Assembly (NCBI RefSeq): GCF_900564155.1
Contig: NZ_LS999839.1
Coordinates: 5,143,097 to 5,207,096, forward strand
Direction: 5' to 3'
DNA length: 64,000 nucleotides
Source: Pedobacter schmidteae
Lineage (GTDB): Bacteria > Bacteroidota > Bacteroidia > Sphingobacteriales > Sphingobacteriaceae
Below the pieces are notes generated by a model that ran no database searches, was not told the DNA's origin, and was given only the letters and a program-made list of their open reading frames with translations. Numbering within the stretch: the stretch's first letter is position 1; every line of letters begins with the position of its first letter. Below are positions 45,932-54,689 of the stretch, piece after piece. Position numbers and translations under genes: made by a program.

Positions 45932-46495
45932 TTAAAAAAAAGTCAAAATCAGGTTAATTTTAAGCCTAAGCAACTTAATAGCCTTATTAACCTGCTTTTT
46001 AACGGTCTTATCGGATATGTTCAACTGACTGGCGATTTCCTTATGCGACAGATTTTGCTGTCTGCTTAATTCAAATACCTCCCTCATTTTTGGTGGCATC
46101 TGACTAATTTCTGTTTCGATAATGCGGCTCAGCTCCTTTTCCCTGATCTGGTTATCAGTAACCATTTCTCCGTCATCTAAAAACCCCTGCAAGCTATCCG
46201 TATACTTTAATACAATTTTTTGATGGGCAATAATATCAAGGATACGGTTTCTGATGGCGCCATATAAATAAGCAGACAATGTAGTTTTAATGGTTAATGT
46301 TTCCCTGTTGATCCAGACATTGGCAAAAAGCTCCTGTACTACGTCCATCGCATCTTCTCTATGCTGAATCATTCGATAAGCGTGAAGATATAATATCCCC
46401 TTATAACGGTTATAAATTTCAGCAAACACAAGCTGATCGCCCGACTTTAACAAGTCAGACAGCTCCTGATCCGAAAGCTTCCCGTATGAGTCCAT
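45932..46495 (-). CDS. FecI-type ECF sigma factor
   Basis: The 187-aa protein has a sigma-2 region at residues about 20-85 (FAEIYNRYKGILYLHAYRMI, EDAMDVVQELFANVW) and a sigma-4 region at about 130-180 (MPPKMREVFELSRQQNLSHKEIASQLNISDKTVKKQVNKAIKLL). It directs transcription of the downstream SusC-SusD-peptidase genes when FecR releases it. Consensus residues are intact, in contrast to the divergent sigma-like protein at 35601-36065. Confidence 0.95.
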   Translation of the reverse strand: MDSYGKLSDQELSDLLKSGDQLVFAEIYNRYKGILYLHAYRMIQHREDAMDVVQELFANVWINRETLTIKTTLSAYLYGAIRNRILDIIAHQKIVLKYTDSLQGFLDDGEMVTDNQIREKELSRIIETEISQMPPKMREVFELSRQQNLSHKEIASQLNISDKTVKKQVNKAIKLLRLKINLILTFF

Positions 46496-46587
46496 AGCAC
46501 AAAAAATCCAGGTTATAACCTATTCCGACAAATGTCAAAATTTTGGTCGATACGGTAAATCTAAAGAATTAATACACCAATTTTAAA

Positions 46588-47241
46588 TTATTTGGCCGGC
46601 ATAAAGTTCAATTGCCCAAAAAATGTCGGCTGATGGAAATCGGGGCCTGCAGTATCTACCTTGTTCCAGGTTAAAAAATGAGGTTCTGGTAACTCATCCC
46701 CACATTTATAAAAATTGGCATTACCACTTATTCCCCCAAATTCAACTATTCGATCATGGCAAAAAACAGCAGTAGGTAATATCATTAGCAATTGCCATTT
46801 AAAGGCATGAGGACCACTATTCGGTTGGTAGTCCATCACCACACTAATTCTAACTTGCTCAAGCAGTTCGGGTGCCAGAGCTTCCCTGTTTTCCCTTCCC
46901 TCGCCATAACCTATCTTAATTGAAGCCAGGCAATTTAATTCAACATTATAATAGTGCCGCCCAGGGCCAAAACCGATAAAAAACTCTACACAATTGTCCA
47001 GATGAACATGCTGATTAAAATCACGGCTCGTAGATTTTAAAACACTTTCGGCTACCGTGTAGCGGACAAAAATGGAACTGTTATTATGTACAATCGAAAA
47101 GTCGGCGCTGGCACCTGTTTCAAACTCCGGCCAGTTGACCAGGTTTATTGGATGTAATGGCTGCTCGTCCATCAGTTTTTTTATATCGTCCAGCTCTTTT
47201 CCAGCAACATCAACAAATGGAACATCAATTTTTTTTATCAT
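46588..47241 (-). CDS. Carbohydrate-binding family 9-like (CBM9-like) protein, no signal peptide
   Basis: The 217-aa protein has the CBM9-like/DOMON beta-sandwich pattern: SIFVRYTVAESVLKST, HLDNCVEFFIGFGPGRHYYNVELNCL and GGISGNANFYKCGDELPEPHFLTWN. Such domains usually sit in secreted enzymes. Here it stands alone, lacks a signal peptide and follows the LacI gene by 18 nt. It could be a cytosolic sugar-binding protein or a sugar-esterase accessory, or its start may be further upstream and hidden. Function is inferred from fold only. Confidence 0.75.
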   Translation of the reverse strand: MIKKIDVPFVDVAGKELDDIKKLMDEQPLHPINLVNWPEFETGASADFSIVHNNSSIFVRYTVAESVLKSTSRDFNQHVHLDNCVEFFIGFGPGRHYYNVELNCLASIKIGYGEGRENREALAPELLEQVRISVVMDYQPNSGPHAFKWQLLMILPTAVFCHDRIVEFGGISGNANFYKCGDELPEPHFLTWNKVDTAGPDFHQPTFFGQLNFMPAK

Positions 47242-47259
47242 GAATAAAGAATTACAGTC

Positions 47260-48324
47260 TTAGTTTCGGTAAAATTGGTAGTTCTCTTTGGTAATGATAT
47301 CTATCGGCATATAATAGACTTTCTCTATCGGGCTGGCATGTACAAAATGGGTATATAAGGCCATAATCCCCCTGTATCCCTGTTCAATAGGCTTCTGACA
47401 GATTAAAAAGTCAATCGTCTGCTTTTTCAGGTATTCAATATTCTCTTTCAAAAAATCAAAACCAATCAGTTTAACATTCTCTATTTTTTCCTCTTCCAGG
47501 TAACGGGCTACAGACGATACACGCGAGTTAGTTACAAAAATCAGGTTTACCGGATTTGCCTTTAGGGCGGTCGATAGGCTACTTTTTACCGAGTCATAAG
47601 CAGTGTCACGTATATCGACCTTCAAAATTTCGTTATTCTTATGATTATCAGCAAAATACTTTCTAAACCCTTCTTCTTTTCTAAGCAAGTGATGGTGATT
47701 GTCAATCTCTTTGGAAATATTGACCACCAGTACTTTATCATTTTCTTTTAGCAAATAACCGGAAATATGCGCGGTAAGGTAACCACTATGATATAAATCC
47801 GGGCCAATGTAACATAAGCTCTTCATATCCGGAATGTCCGAATTGATAAAAACACATGGTATGTCCAGCTTCGCACACTCGGCCACAAAATGGCTCGACT
47901 CTTCAATAAACATAGGCGCCAGCAATACCCCGTTAAAATTGCCCAGCATCACCTTGTCGGCCTGTTTAACAAATGATTTTTTATCGTTCTGATCGAACAG
48001 AAAAGTTTCAATCTGTATGCCATAGGCTGATACCTCCGATTCGGCTTGTAATACACCGCTCAATGGAGCATTCCAATAATCAGTTTCTTTTGATACCTCC
48101 GGAATCAACACAGCAAACCTTAATATCTGTTTTGACGCCAATCTCCGGGCCAGAATATTGGGTTTATAATTCAATTCCTCAATAATGGCATCAATCTTTT
48201 CTTTGGTTTTGGCCGAAACCCCGGTTCTGTTGTGCAAAACCCGATCCACAGTAGCTATAGAAACATTCGCTTTCCGGGCAATTTCACGTACGCCAACCAG
48301 TTCTTTCTCTTCGGTTTTCTTCAT
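47260..48324 (-). CDS. LacI-family transcription regulator
   Basis: The 354-aa protein has an N-terminal helix-turn-helix with hinge (VGVREIARKANVSIATVDRVLHNRTGVS, residues about 10-37). A periplasmic-binding-protein-like sugar domain of two lobes follows (FAVLIPEVSKETDYW, CYIGPDLYHSGYLTAHISGYLL, VKLIGFDFLKENIEYL). It would release DNA on binding a sugar or sugar phosphate. It is encoded in the second amino-sugar locus and is the candidate reader of the CG-centred operator at five places here. The gene upstream on the same strand is nagB copy 2, separated by a perfect inverted repeat that may be its own control site. Confidence 0.95.
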   Translation of the reverse strand: MKKTEEKELVGVREIARKANVSIATVDRVLHNRTGVSAKTKEKIDAIIEELNYKPNILARRLASKQILRFAVLIPEVSKETDYWNAPLSGVLQAESEVSAYGIQIETFLFDQNDKKSFVKQADKVMLGNFNGVLLAPMFIEESSHFVAECAKLDIPCVFINSDIPDMKSLCYIGPDLYHSGYLTAHISGYLLKENDKVLVVNISKEIDNHHHLLRKEEGFRKYFADNHKNNEILKVDIRDTAYDSVKSSLSTALKANPVNLIFVTNSRVSSVARYLEEEKIENVKLIGFDFLKENIEYLKKQTIDFLICQKPIEQGYRGIMALYTHFVHASPIEKVYYMPIDIITKENYQFYRN

Positions 48325-48382
48325 CTTTTTTCTGAGGTAATCTTATTGCTATAAATTTGCAATATTTTATCAAATAAATAAG

Positions 48383-48420
48383 TACTTCGATAAAAATATA
48401 AAAGTATTTTTATCGAAGTA
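48383..48420. promoter_or_regulatory. Perfect 16-bp inverted repeat upstream of lacI
   Basis: TACTTCGATAAAAATA and TATTTTTATCGAAGTA are exact reverse complements around a 6-nt spacer. It lies between nagB copy 2 and lacI. The AT-rich stem and missing T-run make it a weak terminator; an operator or transcript-end hairpin are both possible. It lacks the CG-centred core of the LacI-type sites. Confidence 0.6.
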
Positions 48421-48442
48421 AAATGAAGTAATGATTTACCTG

Positions 48443-49201
48443 TTAAAGAAATCCGGCACTTTCGGCGTCGGCAAACAAATAAGCATTTTCGTGCCTGCGC
48501 AAAATGGTAGATGGGTATTTCTCCTCAATATCCTGTGTTACTGTGTGTAAAATCGCCTGCGCTTTATTTTCACCAGGTACCATACAAAATATAGCACTTC
48601 CCGAAAATAATGCCGGGATGGTCAGTGTTATCGCATATTCTGGTACTTCGGCAATAACCTCAAAACACCCATCATTTACTTGTTGCTGCCGGCAAGCCTC
48701 ATCCAGATCAACCACTTTTACCAGTACCTCATCTTTAAAGTCGGCCACGTGCGGATCATTAAAAGCCAGGTGGGTATTTTCGCCTATGCCCATACAAACC
48801 AGGTGAGGAGGAAATTCTTTCAATAAATCTGCATATCGGCCACATTCGGCCTGTACATCAACAGCACCTCCATTGATATAATTTACAGAACGGAATTTGG
48901 CCTGTCCAAACAGTCTGGTCTTCAAAAAATTTCCAAAACCTTGCGGTGCATCTTTGTGCAGCCCGGTATATTCATCCATATGAAAGGCATTGATGCGCGA
49001 CCATTCTATGTCCTTTTCAAGCAATGAAGCTAAAAATTCGTTTTGCGAAGGTGCAGCAGCAAAAATGATATTCAAATATGCCTCCTGTTTAAGCAATGCA
49101 GCAATCTGTGCAGCAACCGCCGACGCAGCTGCTGCACCTAATAATTTCCGGTCCTCAAAAATCTGTATGTTAAGTTTATCTTTTTTAATCTCTTTAATCA
49201 T
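48443..49201 (-). CDS. nagB: Glucosamine-6-phosphate deaminase/isomerase family protein (NagB-like, copy 2)
   Basis: The 252-aa paralog of the gene at 804-1574 has FHMDEYTGLHKDAPQGFGNFL and the active-site loop GIGENTHLAFNDP with the same Asn-for-Asp and Asp-for-Glu exchanges. CRQQQVNDGCF and VPEYAITLTIPALF are also shared. It lies 5 nt downstream of nagA copy 2. The lineage-specific loop suggests a real enzyme with shifted chemistry or substrate, because both copies have kept it. Confidence 0.88.
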   Translation of the reverse strand: MIKEIKKDKLNIQIFEDRKLLGAAAASAVAAQIAALLKQEAYLNIIFAAAPSQNEFLASLLEKDIEWSRINAFHMDEYTGLHKDAPQGFGNFLKTRLFGQAKFRSVNYINGGAVDVQAECGRYADLLKEFPPHLVCMGIGENTHLAFNDPHVADFKDEVLVKVVDLDEACRQQQVNDGCFEVIAEVPEYAITLTIPALFSGSAIFCMVPGENKAQAILHTVTQDIEEKYPSTILRRHENAYLFADAESAGFL

Positions 49202-49206
49202 GCTAT

Positions 49207-50436
49207 TTATGCGGTAATGGTCAATGGATCTGCTTGTACTTCAGGTTTAGCCTGGTAAACAATCTTTCCCTTTATAATGGTCATACTGATGCGAATATCC
49301 TGATCAAACAGCACCAGATCGGCATCCTTTCCTTCCATAATGGTTCCTTTATGATCTGCAACACCCAATATTCTGGCAGGAGTAGCGGTAATCATTTGAA
49401 TGGCTTCCGCCAATGGTACCCCAGCCTGCCCAACCATTGTCCTTACCAACCTATCGGCCGTAGCCACACTTCCGGCAAAAGCACTCCGATCCATCATTTT
49501 AGCTACGCCATCTTCAATAATCACTTCCAGTCCATCATGAATATTCCCCAGTATACTCCTTCCTTCAGGCATACCTGTAGCCCGCATGGCGTCGGTAATC
49601 AACGCAGTACGTGAGGCCCCTTTTATCTTGTATACAAGTTTCAATAAAGGTGGCGGAAGATGTATGCCATCGGCTATAATCTCTACATCCATTTCATCTA
49701 TCAAGTATCCCGCTTCTATTGCGCCCGCATAGCGGAAGGCGTTTCGGCGGCTCACACCCGACATCGCCGAATAAAAATGTGTAGCCAGGGTATAACCGTT
49801 TTCAAATGCTTCCAGGACCTCCTCATAAATAGCATCGGTATGGGCTATGGCAGGGATAATGCCCAACGATTTTAGATGTCGTCCAAATTCCATAGCCCCC
49901 TTTAGCTCTGGTGCTGCACTCCACCTTCTGATGGAATGCGCATGAAACAAAACCTGGTTATACTCAGCAGGATCGGGATTGCGCATAAAACGAGGGTCCT
50001 GTGCCCCGCTCTGATTTTTAGAAAAGTAAGGTCCCTCCAGGTGCATCCCCAAAAACTGGGCACCTGAAGTGTTCAAATCCCGGGCTTGTTCATAATGTTC
50101 CAGTGTTTGCAATAAATTACTCAATTCACTGGTCAGAGTTGTTGGGCACATTGCCGTTGTACCATATTTGACATGCGTTTCTGCGATTTTAAGAAATGAG
50201 TTTACATCCCCATCCATAAAATCATAGCCACCTCCACCATGAATGTGCATATCTATAAAGCCCGGTGCAATATAACTGCCCCCAGCATCTATTTCAACAG
50301 CCTCAGCCACATCTATATTTCCCTCAGCAACTGCTGTAATCTTCCCATCGGTAACAACCACCGTTCCATTGTTTATGATACGGTATGGCGTTATGATATT
50401 TCCATTGTATATTTTTAATTTTCTATCGCTCATCAT
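49207..50436 (-). CDS. nagA: N-acetylglucosamine-6-phosphate deacetylase (copy 2)
   Basis: The 409-aa paralog of copy 1 retains DMHIHGGGGYDFMDGD, HLEGPYF, IAHTDAIYEEVLEA, LATHFYSAMSG and TALITDAM, so all metal and catalytic residues are present. A CG-centred operator lies 45-68 bp upstream of its start, so its transcription start is probably regulated separately from the genes further upstream on the same strand. Confidence 0.95.
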   Translation of the reverse strand: MMSDRKLKIYNGNIITPYRIINNGTVVVTDGKITAVAEGNIDVAEAVEIDAGGSYIAPGFIDMHIHGGGGYDFMDGDVNSFLKIAETHVKYGTTAMCPTTLTSELSNLLQTLEHYEQARDLNTSGAQFLGMHLEGPYFSKNQSGAQDPRFMRNPDPAEYNQVLFHAHSIRRWSAAPELKGAMEFGRHLKSLGIIPAIAHTDAIYEEVLEAFENGYTLATHFYSAMSGVSRRNAFRYAGAIEAGYLIDEMDVEIIADGIHLPPPLLKLVYKIKGASRTALITDAMRATGMPEGRSILGNIHDGLEVIIEDGVAKMMDRSAFAGSVATADRLVRTMVGQAGVPLAEAIQMITATPARILGVADHKGTIMEGKDADLVLFDQDIRISMTIIKGKIVYQAKPEVQADPLTITA

Positions 50437-50480
50437 GTCGCTTCAAGGCAGAATTTCTATTTAAAATGTATTTGGTAAAA

Positions 50481-50504
50481 TAATTAGTGTACGTACCCGG
50501 ATTA
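50481..50504. promoter_or_regulatory. LacI-type operator candidate, site 3
   Basis: TTAGTGTACGTACCCGGATT, with the central CG at 50492-50493, lies in the 99-bp gap before nagA copy 2. It matches site 4 at the 12 positions GTGTACGTACCC and then CG. Confidence 0.65.
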
Positions 50505-50535
50505 TGTTAAAAAAGGCAAACTGAATGGCCTGTGT

Positions 50536-51942
50536 TTATTGCTTCAAAGCCAGTTCAAGTGCTTTGGTGGTAGTATAATACTTACTCAGCAATGCCTTCT
50601 TTTCCCATTCAGGCAACTTTCCATCTTTTAAAAAGCCCAGGTATTTTCTGGCCACTTCAGCAAAATGAGCCTCATGTCCAACTTTATACTTTTCGGGAAT
50701 AACAATTTCCCAGCCACCTTTAACTGCTTTCAGGTCCAACCCGGAATAGGTTTGGGCTATTTTCTTTAAACTAGCCTTTAAACCTGCCTCATCTATTTTC
50801 TGGTCGGCACTTATTGGCTCTATATAAAGGGTGGGCTTGTACTGTTGCTCTGCTCCCTGTTTAATCACCAAATTAGCTTTTGTACCTTTCATTACCGAAT
50901 AATGGGTATCACCGGTACCTTCAGGTGCTTCAAAATTCCATATCACAGAAACCCTGGCATGTACGCCCTTTAGGGTATAATTCATCTCGCCATTCGAATA
51001 CACATTTAAAATGCTGTCTTTAACAGCTGATTTCAAAAAATCTGGATAAACTGTAGCTCCCGTACTTTTTTTAAACTGAGAGGGACTGATTGCTGTAGCC
51101 CATCGTTTTGCCGAAAGCATATTGACATCACTTTTAAAGTCGATCAGCTGATCGGAAAAACAAGCCCATTGTATCATATCTACCAGATGGGTAGTCACAT
51201 CCACCAATCCATTTCCTTCCTGATTCACATCAAAATACCATTGCGGGCGGATTAAAGGAGCCCCCGAAACGTATTTAAAAAAATGATGTACACTCTCTTT
51301 GGTTACAGCAGGGTTTTCTAAAGTTCCTTTTTGCAACGTACCAAATACCTCTGGCTGTAGCGATAATTCCTTTTGCAGCATATTGGTAATTTCGTACCGT
51401 TCGGTCATGATATCGTACAGCAGTACTTTATTTTGGTCGGCAACAGCCAATGCCTGTTCCAGCTGTTCAAATCCTCTCATGTCAATGGCCATGGGTTTAT
51501 CTGACAAAACATTAAGCCCGGCAGCAACAGATTTAATAATATAAGCTGTTTTTTTCCCATTGTTTCCTGCCAGCACCACTACATTTCCCTTCTTCTCGTC
51601 CAGCATTTTCTGCAGGTAATCCTTTCCTTTATAAACTTCTTCCTTCCAGGTTGTTGGTTCCTCCAGTCTATTGTTGTACTTATCAATCAGTTTAAGGTGC
51701 GCCTCCAGTTCAGGCCCTTCAGGTGCATAAACATGTACTACCGAATCAATCTCTTTGTACATAGATTTCTGCAGCAGGGCTGCATGAAAATGCCCCGGAT
51801 CAAGTGTCAGTAGCCTGACCTTAAACTCATCAACTTTATTTTCATTTTGCTGACAACCGGTGCTGATCACAAAAAGCAGACAAAAGGCCATCAAAATACG
51901 ATTTTGTTTAGTGTTGTTCTTCAACTGATGTAGTGAAAGCAT
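50536..51942 (-). CDS. Gfo/Idh-family lipoprotein, 'putative oxidoreductase' type
   Basis: The 468-aa protein has a lipoprotein signal ending in ISTGC (C30). The N-terminal Rossmann-like domain starts VRLLTLDPGHFHAALLQ, where the usual G-x-G-x-x-G dinucleotide loop is replaced by LDPGHFHA. VVVLAGNNGKK and VLSDKPMAID (a DKP variant of the EKP motif) follow. A large C-terminal Gfo/Idh domain contains LIRPQWYFDVNQEGNGLVDVTTHLVDMIQW. It is membrane-anchored outside the cytoplasm, unusual for NAD-dependent enzymes. It lies 11 nt after the second sugar permease. Confidence 0.85.
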   Translation of the reverse strand: MLSLHQLKNNTKQNRILMAFCLLFVISTGCQQNENKVDEFKVRLLTLDPGHFHAALLQKSMYKEIDSVVHVYAPEGPELEAHLKLIDKYNNRLEEPTTWKEEVYKGKDYLQKMLDEKKGNVVVLAGNNGKKTAYIIKSVAAGLNVLSDKPMAIDMRGFEQLEQALAVADQNKVLLYDIMTERYEITNMLQKELSLQPEVFGTLQKGTLENPAVTKESVHHFFKYVSGAPLIRPQWYFDVNQEGNGLVDVTTHLVDMIQWACFSDQLIDFKSDVNMLSAKRWATAISPSQFKKSTGATVYPDFLKSAVKDSILNVYSNGEMNYTLKGVHARVSVIWNFEAPEGTGDTHYSVMKGTKANLVIKQGAEQQYKPTLYIEPISADQKIDEAGLKASLKKIAQTYSGLDLKAVKGGWEIVIPEKYKVGHEAHFAEVARKYLGFLKDGKLPEWEKKALLSKYYTTTKALELALKQ

Positions 51943-51953
51943 AATTTTAATTT

Positions 51954-53288
51954 TTAAATCATTTTAAAAGACCAGTTCCTCAACCTGTGTCCGTAAACTG
52001 CATAAAATATGAGATACATATAGCAGGGAAATAAAACCCAGTAAGCAGTCCTCAGGTCAAACATATCTGCAAAATACCCGTAAAACAAAGGCATAATGGC
52101 ATTTCCACACAGTCCCATAATCATTAAGGAAGCACCTAGCTTGGTAAAGCGACCCAAACCATCCAACGCCAGTGGCCATATACCCGCCCAAACCAACGAG
52201 TTGGCAAAACCCAGTAGCACCACAAACCAGATGGAAATATCGGTGTTGTGTCCTAAAAAGTTAATGTTCCCCTCGGCATAAATAATCAGCAAAGTAAATA
52301 TTGCCCCTAAAAATGTGCAGATGCGCAACGCCGTAGCCTGACTGATCCATCTCGGGATAAGCGCAATCCCCAATAAATAGCCACAAATGGTCACAAATAA
52401 AGTATAGGACGGAAATACCTTAGCTTCAAGCAAATGGATATTCATCGACCCAGCATAACCAATAATGGTATCAATAGCAATCACCTGAGTACCCACATGC
52501 AGAAAAATACCAAAGGCGCCCAATATTAAATGTGGGAAATGAAAAATGCTACTTTTACCGGAATTGGCCAATGCCACATCATCACTCTCCTGCTCTGTAT
52601 TGATTTCAGGAAGTGGCGAAAAACGTACAAATAGGCCCAAGCCCAGCAGCACCGCGCCAACGCAAGCATAAGGTACAATCACCCTCCTGATCAGTTCATC
52701 TAAGGTGGCATTTCTAGTCGCCTCATCCATCAACGGAATCTGTTTAAACAGCTCCCCGTCTGTACTCCTTAAAATTACCGCAGCAAACAATAGCGGAGCT
52801 AATATACCCGCTCCTTTGTTACAGATGCCCATGATACTGATGCGTTGTGCTGCACTTTCCTTAGGCCCTAATACGGTAATATATGGGTTGGCTGCAGTCT
52901 GCAATATCGCCAGCCCGGACCCCAACGTAAACAAGCCCAACAAAAACACCTCATAAGTGCGCGAAAATGCAGCCGGCACAAAAATAAATGCCCCAACGGC
53001 CATGGTCCAGAAACCTATCATCATCCCTTTCTTAAATCCAACAGATCTGAGGAGATAGGAAGAGGGTACCGACATCACAAAATACGAAATGTAAAAAGCA
53101 AAAGCCACCAGGTACGACTGGAAGTTGTTCAGTTCGCAGGCAATTTTGAAATAAGGAATCAAAATGGCGTTAACCCAACTTACAAAGCCAAAAATAAAAA
53201 ACAGCAAGCCAATAATCAGAATAGAAATCAACGTATCCCGCCTGCTTAATGAGCTTACAGCTACCGAAGCAATATTATTTTTTTTCAT
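51954..53288 (-). CDS. MFS sugar permease, FucP/NagP type (copy 2)
   Basis: The 444-aa, 12-helix permease is highly similar to 7835-9199: FGFVSWVNAILIPYFK, NNFQSYLVAFAFYISYF, SVPSSYLLRSVGFKKG, ANPYITVLGPKESAAQRISIMGICNKGAGILAP. It is surrounded by Gfo/Idh genes (10 nt after the Tat-type gene, 11 nt before the lipoprotein gene). It would carry the sugar released outside the inner membrane to the NagA/NagB enzymes. A sugar kinase, needed to make the 6-phosphate, is not in the window. Confidence 0.93.
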   Translation of the reverse strand: MKKNNIASVAVSSLSRRDTLISILIIGLLFFIFGFVSWVNAILIPYFKIACELNNFQSYLVAFAFYISYFVMSVPSSYLLRSVGFKKGMMIGFWTMAVGAFIFVPAAFSRTYEVFLLGLFTLGSGLAILQTAANPYITVLGPKESAAQRISIMGICNKGAGILAPLLFAAVILRSTDGELFKQIPLMDEATRNATLDELIRRVIVPYACVGAVLLGLGLFVRFSPLPEINTEQESDDVALANSGKSSIFHFPHLILGAFGIFLHVGTQVIAIDTIIGYAGSMNIHLLEAKVFPSYTLFVTICGYLLGIALIPRWISQATALRICTFLGAIFTLLIIYAEGNINFLGHNTDISIWFVVLLGFANSLVWAGIWPLALDGLGRFTKLGASLMIMGLCGNAIMPLFYGYFADMFDLRTAYWVLFPCYMYLIFYAVYGHRLRNWSFKMI

Positions 53289-53297
53289 GAAACAAGC

Positions 53298-54689
53298 TTA
53301 AACAGTAGGTTCCCAGCCTTTTTGATACGTTCTCTTCCAGTATTTCATGGCTTCCTTGTTGTTCAGGATGTGCCCGTTTTTAGGATCAATATCCAGCGTA
53401 CTGCCCGTGCGTTGCGCAATATTGCCCAGTTGCACCAGCAGCGTACTTTGGTGGCCACTTAAAATATCAGAATTTAATGCTGTTCCTTTTCTAATGGCAT
53501 CAAAGAAATTATTGATGTGTAAGGCATCCAAAGCCTGAGATGGGTTGGTTAAACTTCTGGCATCTACTTTAGTATCATTTTTCACTTCCTTAACCAGTTT
53601 GTTGTTCAAATCGTATATAGTATAACCATTCGATCCGTCAATTTGAAGCGAGCCTTTTTCTGCATAAAATATAACACCCACACTAGCCCCCTCTATGGTG
53701 CGGCTGTTACAGCTTCTGCCCTCCCAGGTAATGGAAGCCTTATTACCAAACTCCAAACCAATCACTTGTGTATCTGGAGTTTGCCAATCATCCTGATACC
53801 TATAGCGCCCGCCGGATGAAGTCACCCTTGTCGGATAATCTACACCTAATCCCCATCTGGCAATATCAACCATATGTGTACCATTATTTAAAGCCTCGCC
53901 TGTTCCCCAGTTCCAGAACCAATGCCAGTTGTAATGCAGGATATTGTCCTTATAGGCTACCCTTGGCGCTGGTCCCTGCCACAAATCAAAGTTTAACCAG
54001 GATGGTACTGCTGTTTCCTTTCCTATTCCTATGGAAGGGCGGTTATTGGTATACCATGTTTTGGCAAAATACGGTCTGCCAATTACGCCACCATGCAACT
54101 CCTTAATTGCTGCCACAATGTTAGGCCAGGAACGACGCTGGTTACCCATCTGAATTACATTTTTATATTTATTGGCAGCGGCAAGCAATATCTCCCCTTC
54201 GTTAGGATTGTGGCTGCATGGTTTTTCCAGGTAAACATGCTTACCTGCTTTAGAAGCCAGAATAGCCGCCGGCGCATGCCAGTGATCAGGTGCAGCTACC
54301 ACCAATGCGTCCACATCTTTATACTCCAATGCCTTTCTAAAATCAGGCTGGGCTTTAGGTCTTTTATTCTGATTTTTTTCCACCTGGCCAATACATTTAT
54401 CGGCAGCGCGACTATCTACATCACATACATAAGTAATTTCACAGTTTGGCTGTATAGAAAAATTATTTGCAAGCGCCAGGCCTCGGGCATTTACGCCCAT
54501 CATCGCTACCCTGATCTTATCGTTAGCACCAATTATACTCCCGTAGCTTTTTGCACTAAAGCCCGGCAGTATCCCGCCAAGCGACAATGCCGCAACCCCC
54601 GTTACCGCATTTTTTATAAAATTTCTACGTGTATTGTCTTCCAGTTCGTTCATAGTTTTTTGGTTTAATTCAGGTTTATTGTGGTTCAT
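53298..54689 (-). CDS. Tat-exported Gfo/Idh/MocA-family oxidoreductase or redox glycosidase
   Basis: The 463-aa protein has a Tat signal (TRRNFIKNAVTGVAALSLGG). The Rossmann loop is VAMMGVNARGLAL, DVDSRAADK lies after strand 2, and the EKP motif is VYLEKPCSHN. The substrate domain shows NWHWFWNWGTGEALNNGTHMVDIARW. The start ATG overlaps the stop of the upstream gene as ATGA (54686-54689), so translation is coupled. Exported Gfo/Idh proteins include GH109-type NAD-dependent glycosidases; others are true sugar dehydrogenases. The NagA/NagB context favours an amino sugar. Confidence 0.88.
   Translation of the reverse strand: MNHNKPELNQKTMNELEDNTRRNFIKNAVTGVAALSLGGILPGFSAKSYGSIIGANDKIRVAMMGVNARGLALANNFSIQPNCEITYVCDVDSRAADKCIGQVEKNQNKRPKAQPDFRKALEYKDVDALVVAAPDHWHAPAAILASKAGKHVYLEKPCSHNPNEGEILLAAANKYKNVIQMGNQRRSWPNIVAAIKELHGGVIGRPYFAKTWYTNNRPSIGIGKETAVPSWLNFDLWQGPAPRVAYKDNILHYNWHWFWNWGTGEALNNGTHMVDIARWGLGVDYPTRVTSSGGRYRYQDDWQTPDTQVIGLEFGNKASITWEGRSCNSRTIEGASVGVIFYAEKGSLQIDGSNGYTIYDLNNKLVKEVKNDTKVDARSLTNPSQALDALHINNFFDAIRKGTALNSDILSGHQSTLLVQLGNIAQRTGSTLDIDPKNGHILNNKEAMKYWKRTYQKGWEPTV

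Noticed and set aside
54093..54668. Plus-strand frame of 191 codons opposite the Tat-exported Gfo/Idh gene
   Set aside because: It lies entirely antisense to a well-supported gene, has no ribosome site and an atypical Cys/His/Tyr-rich composition.
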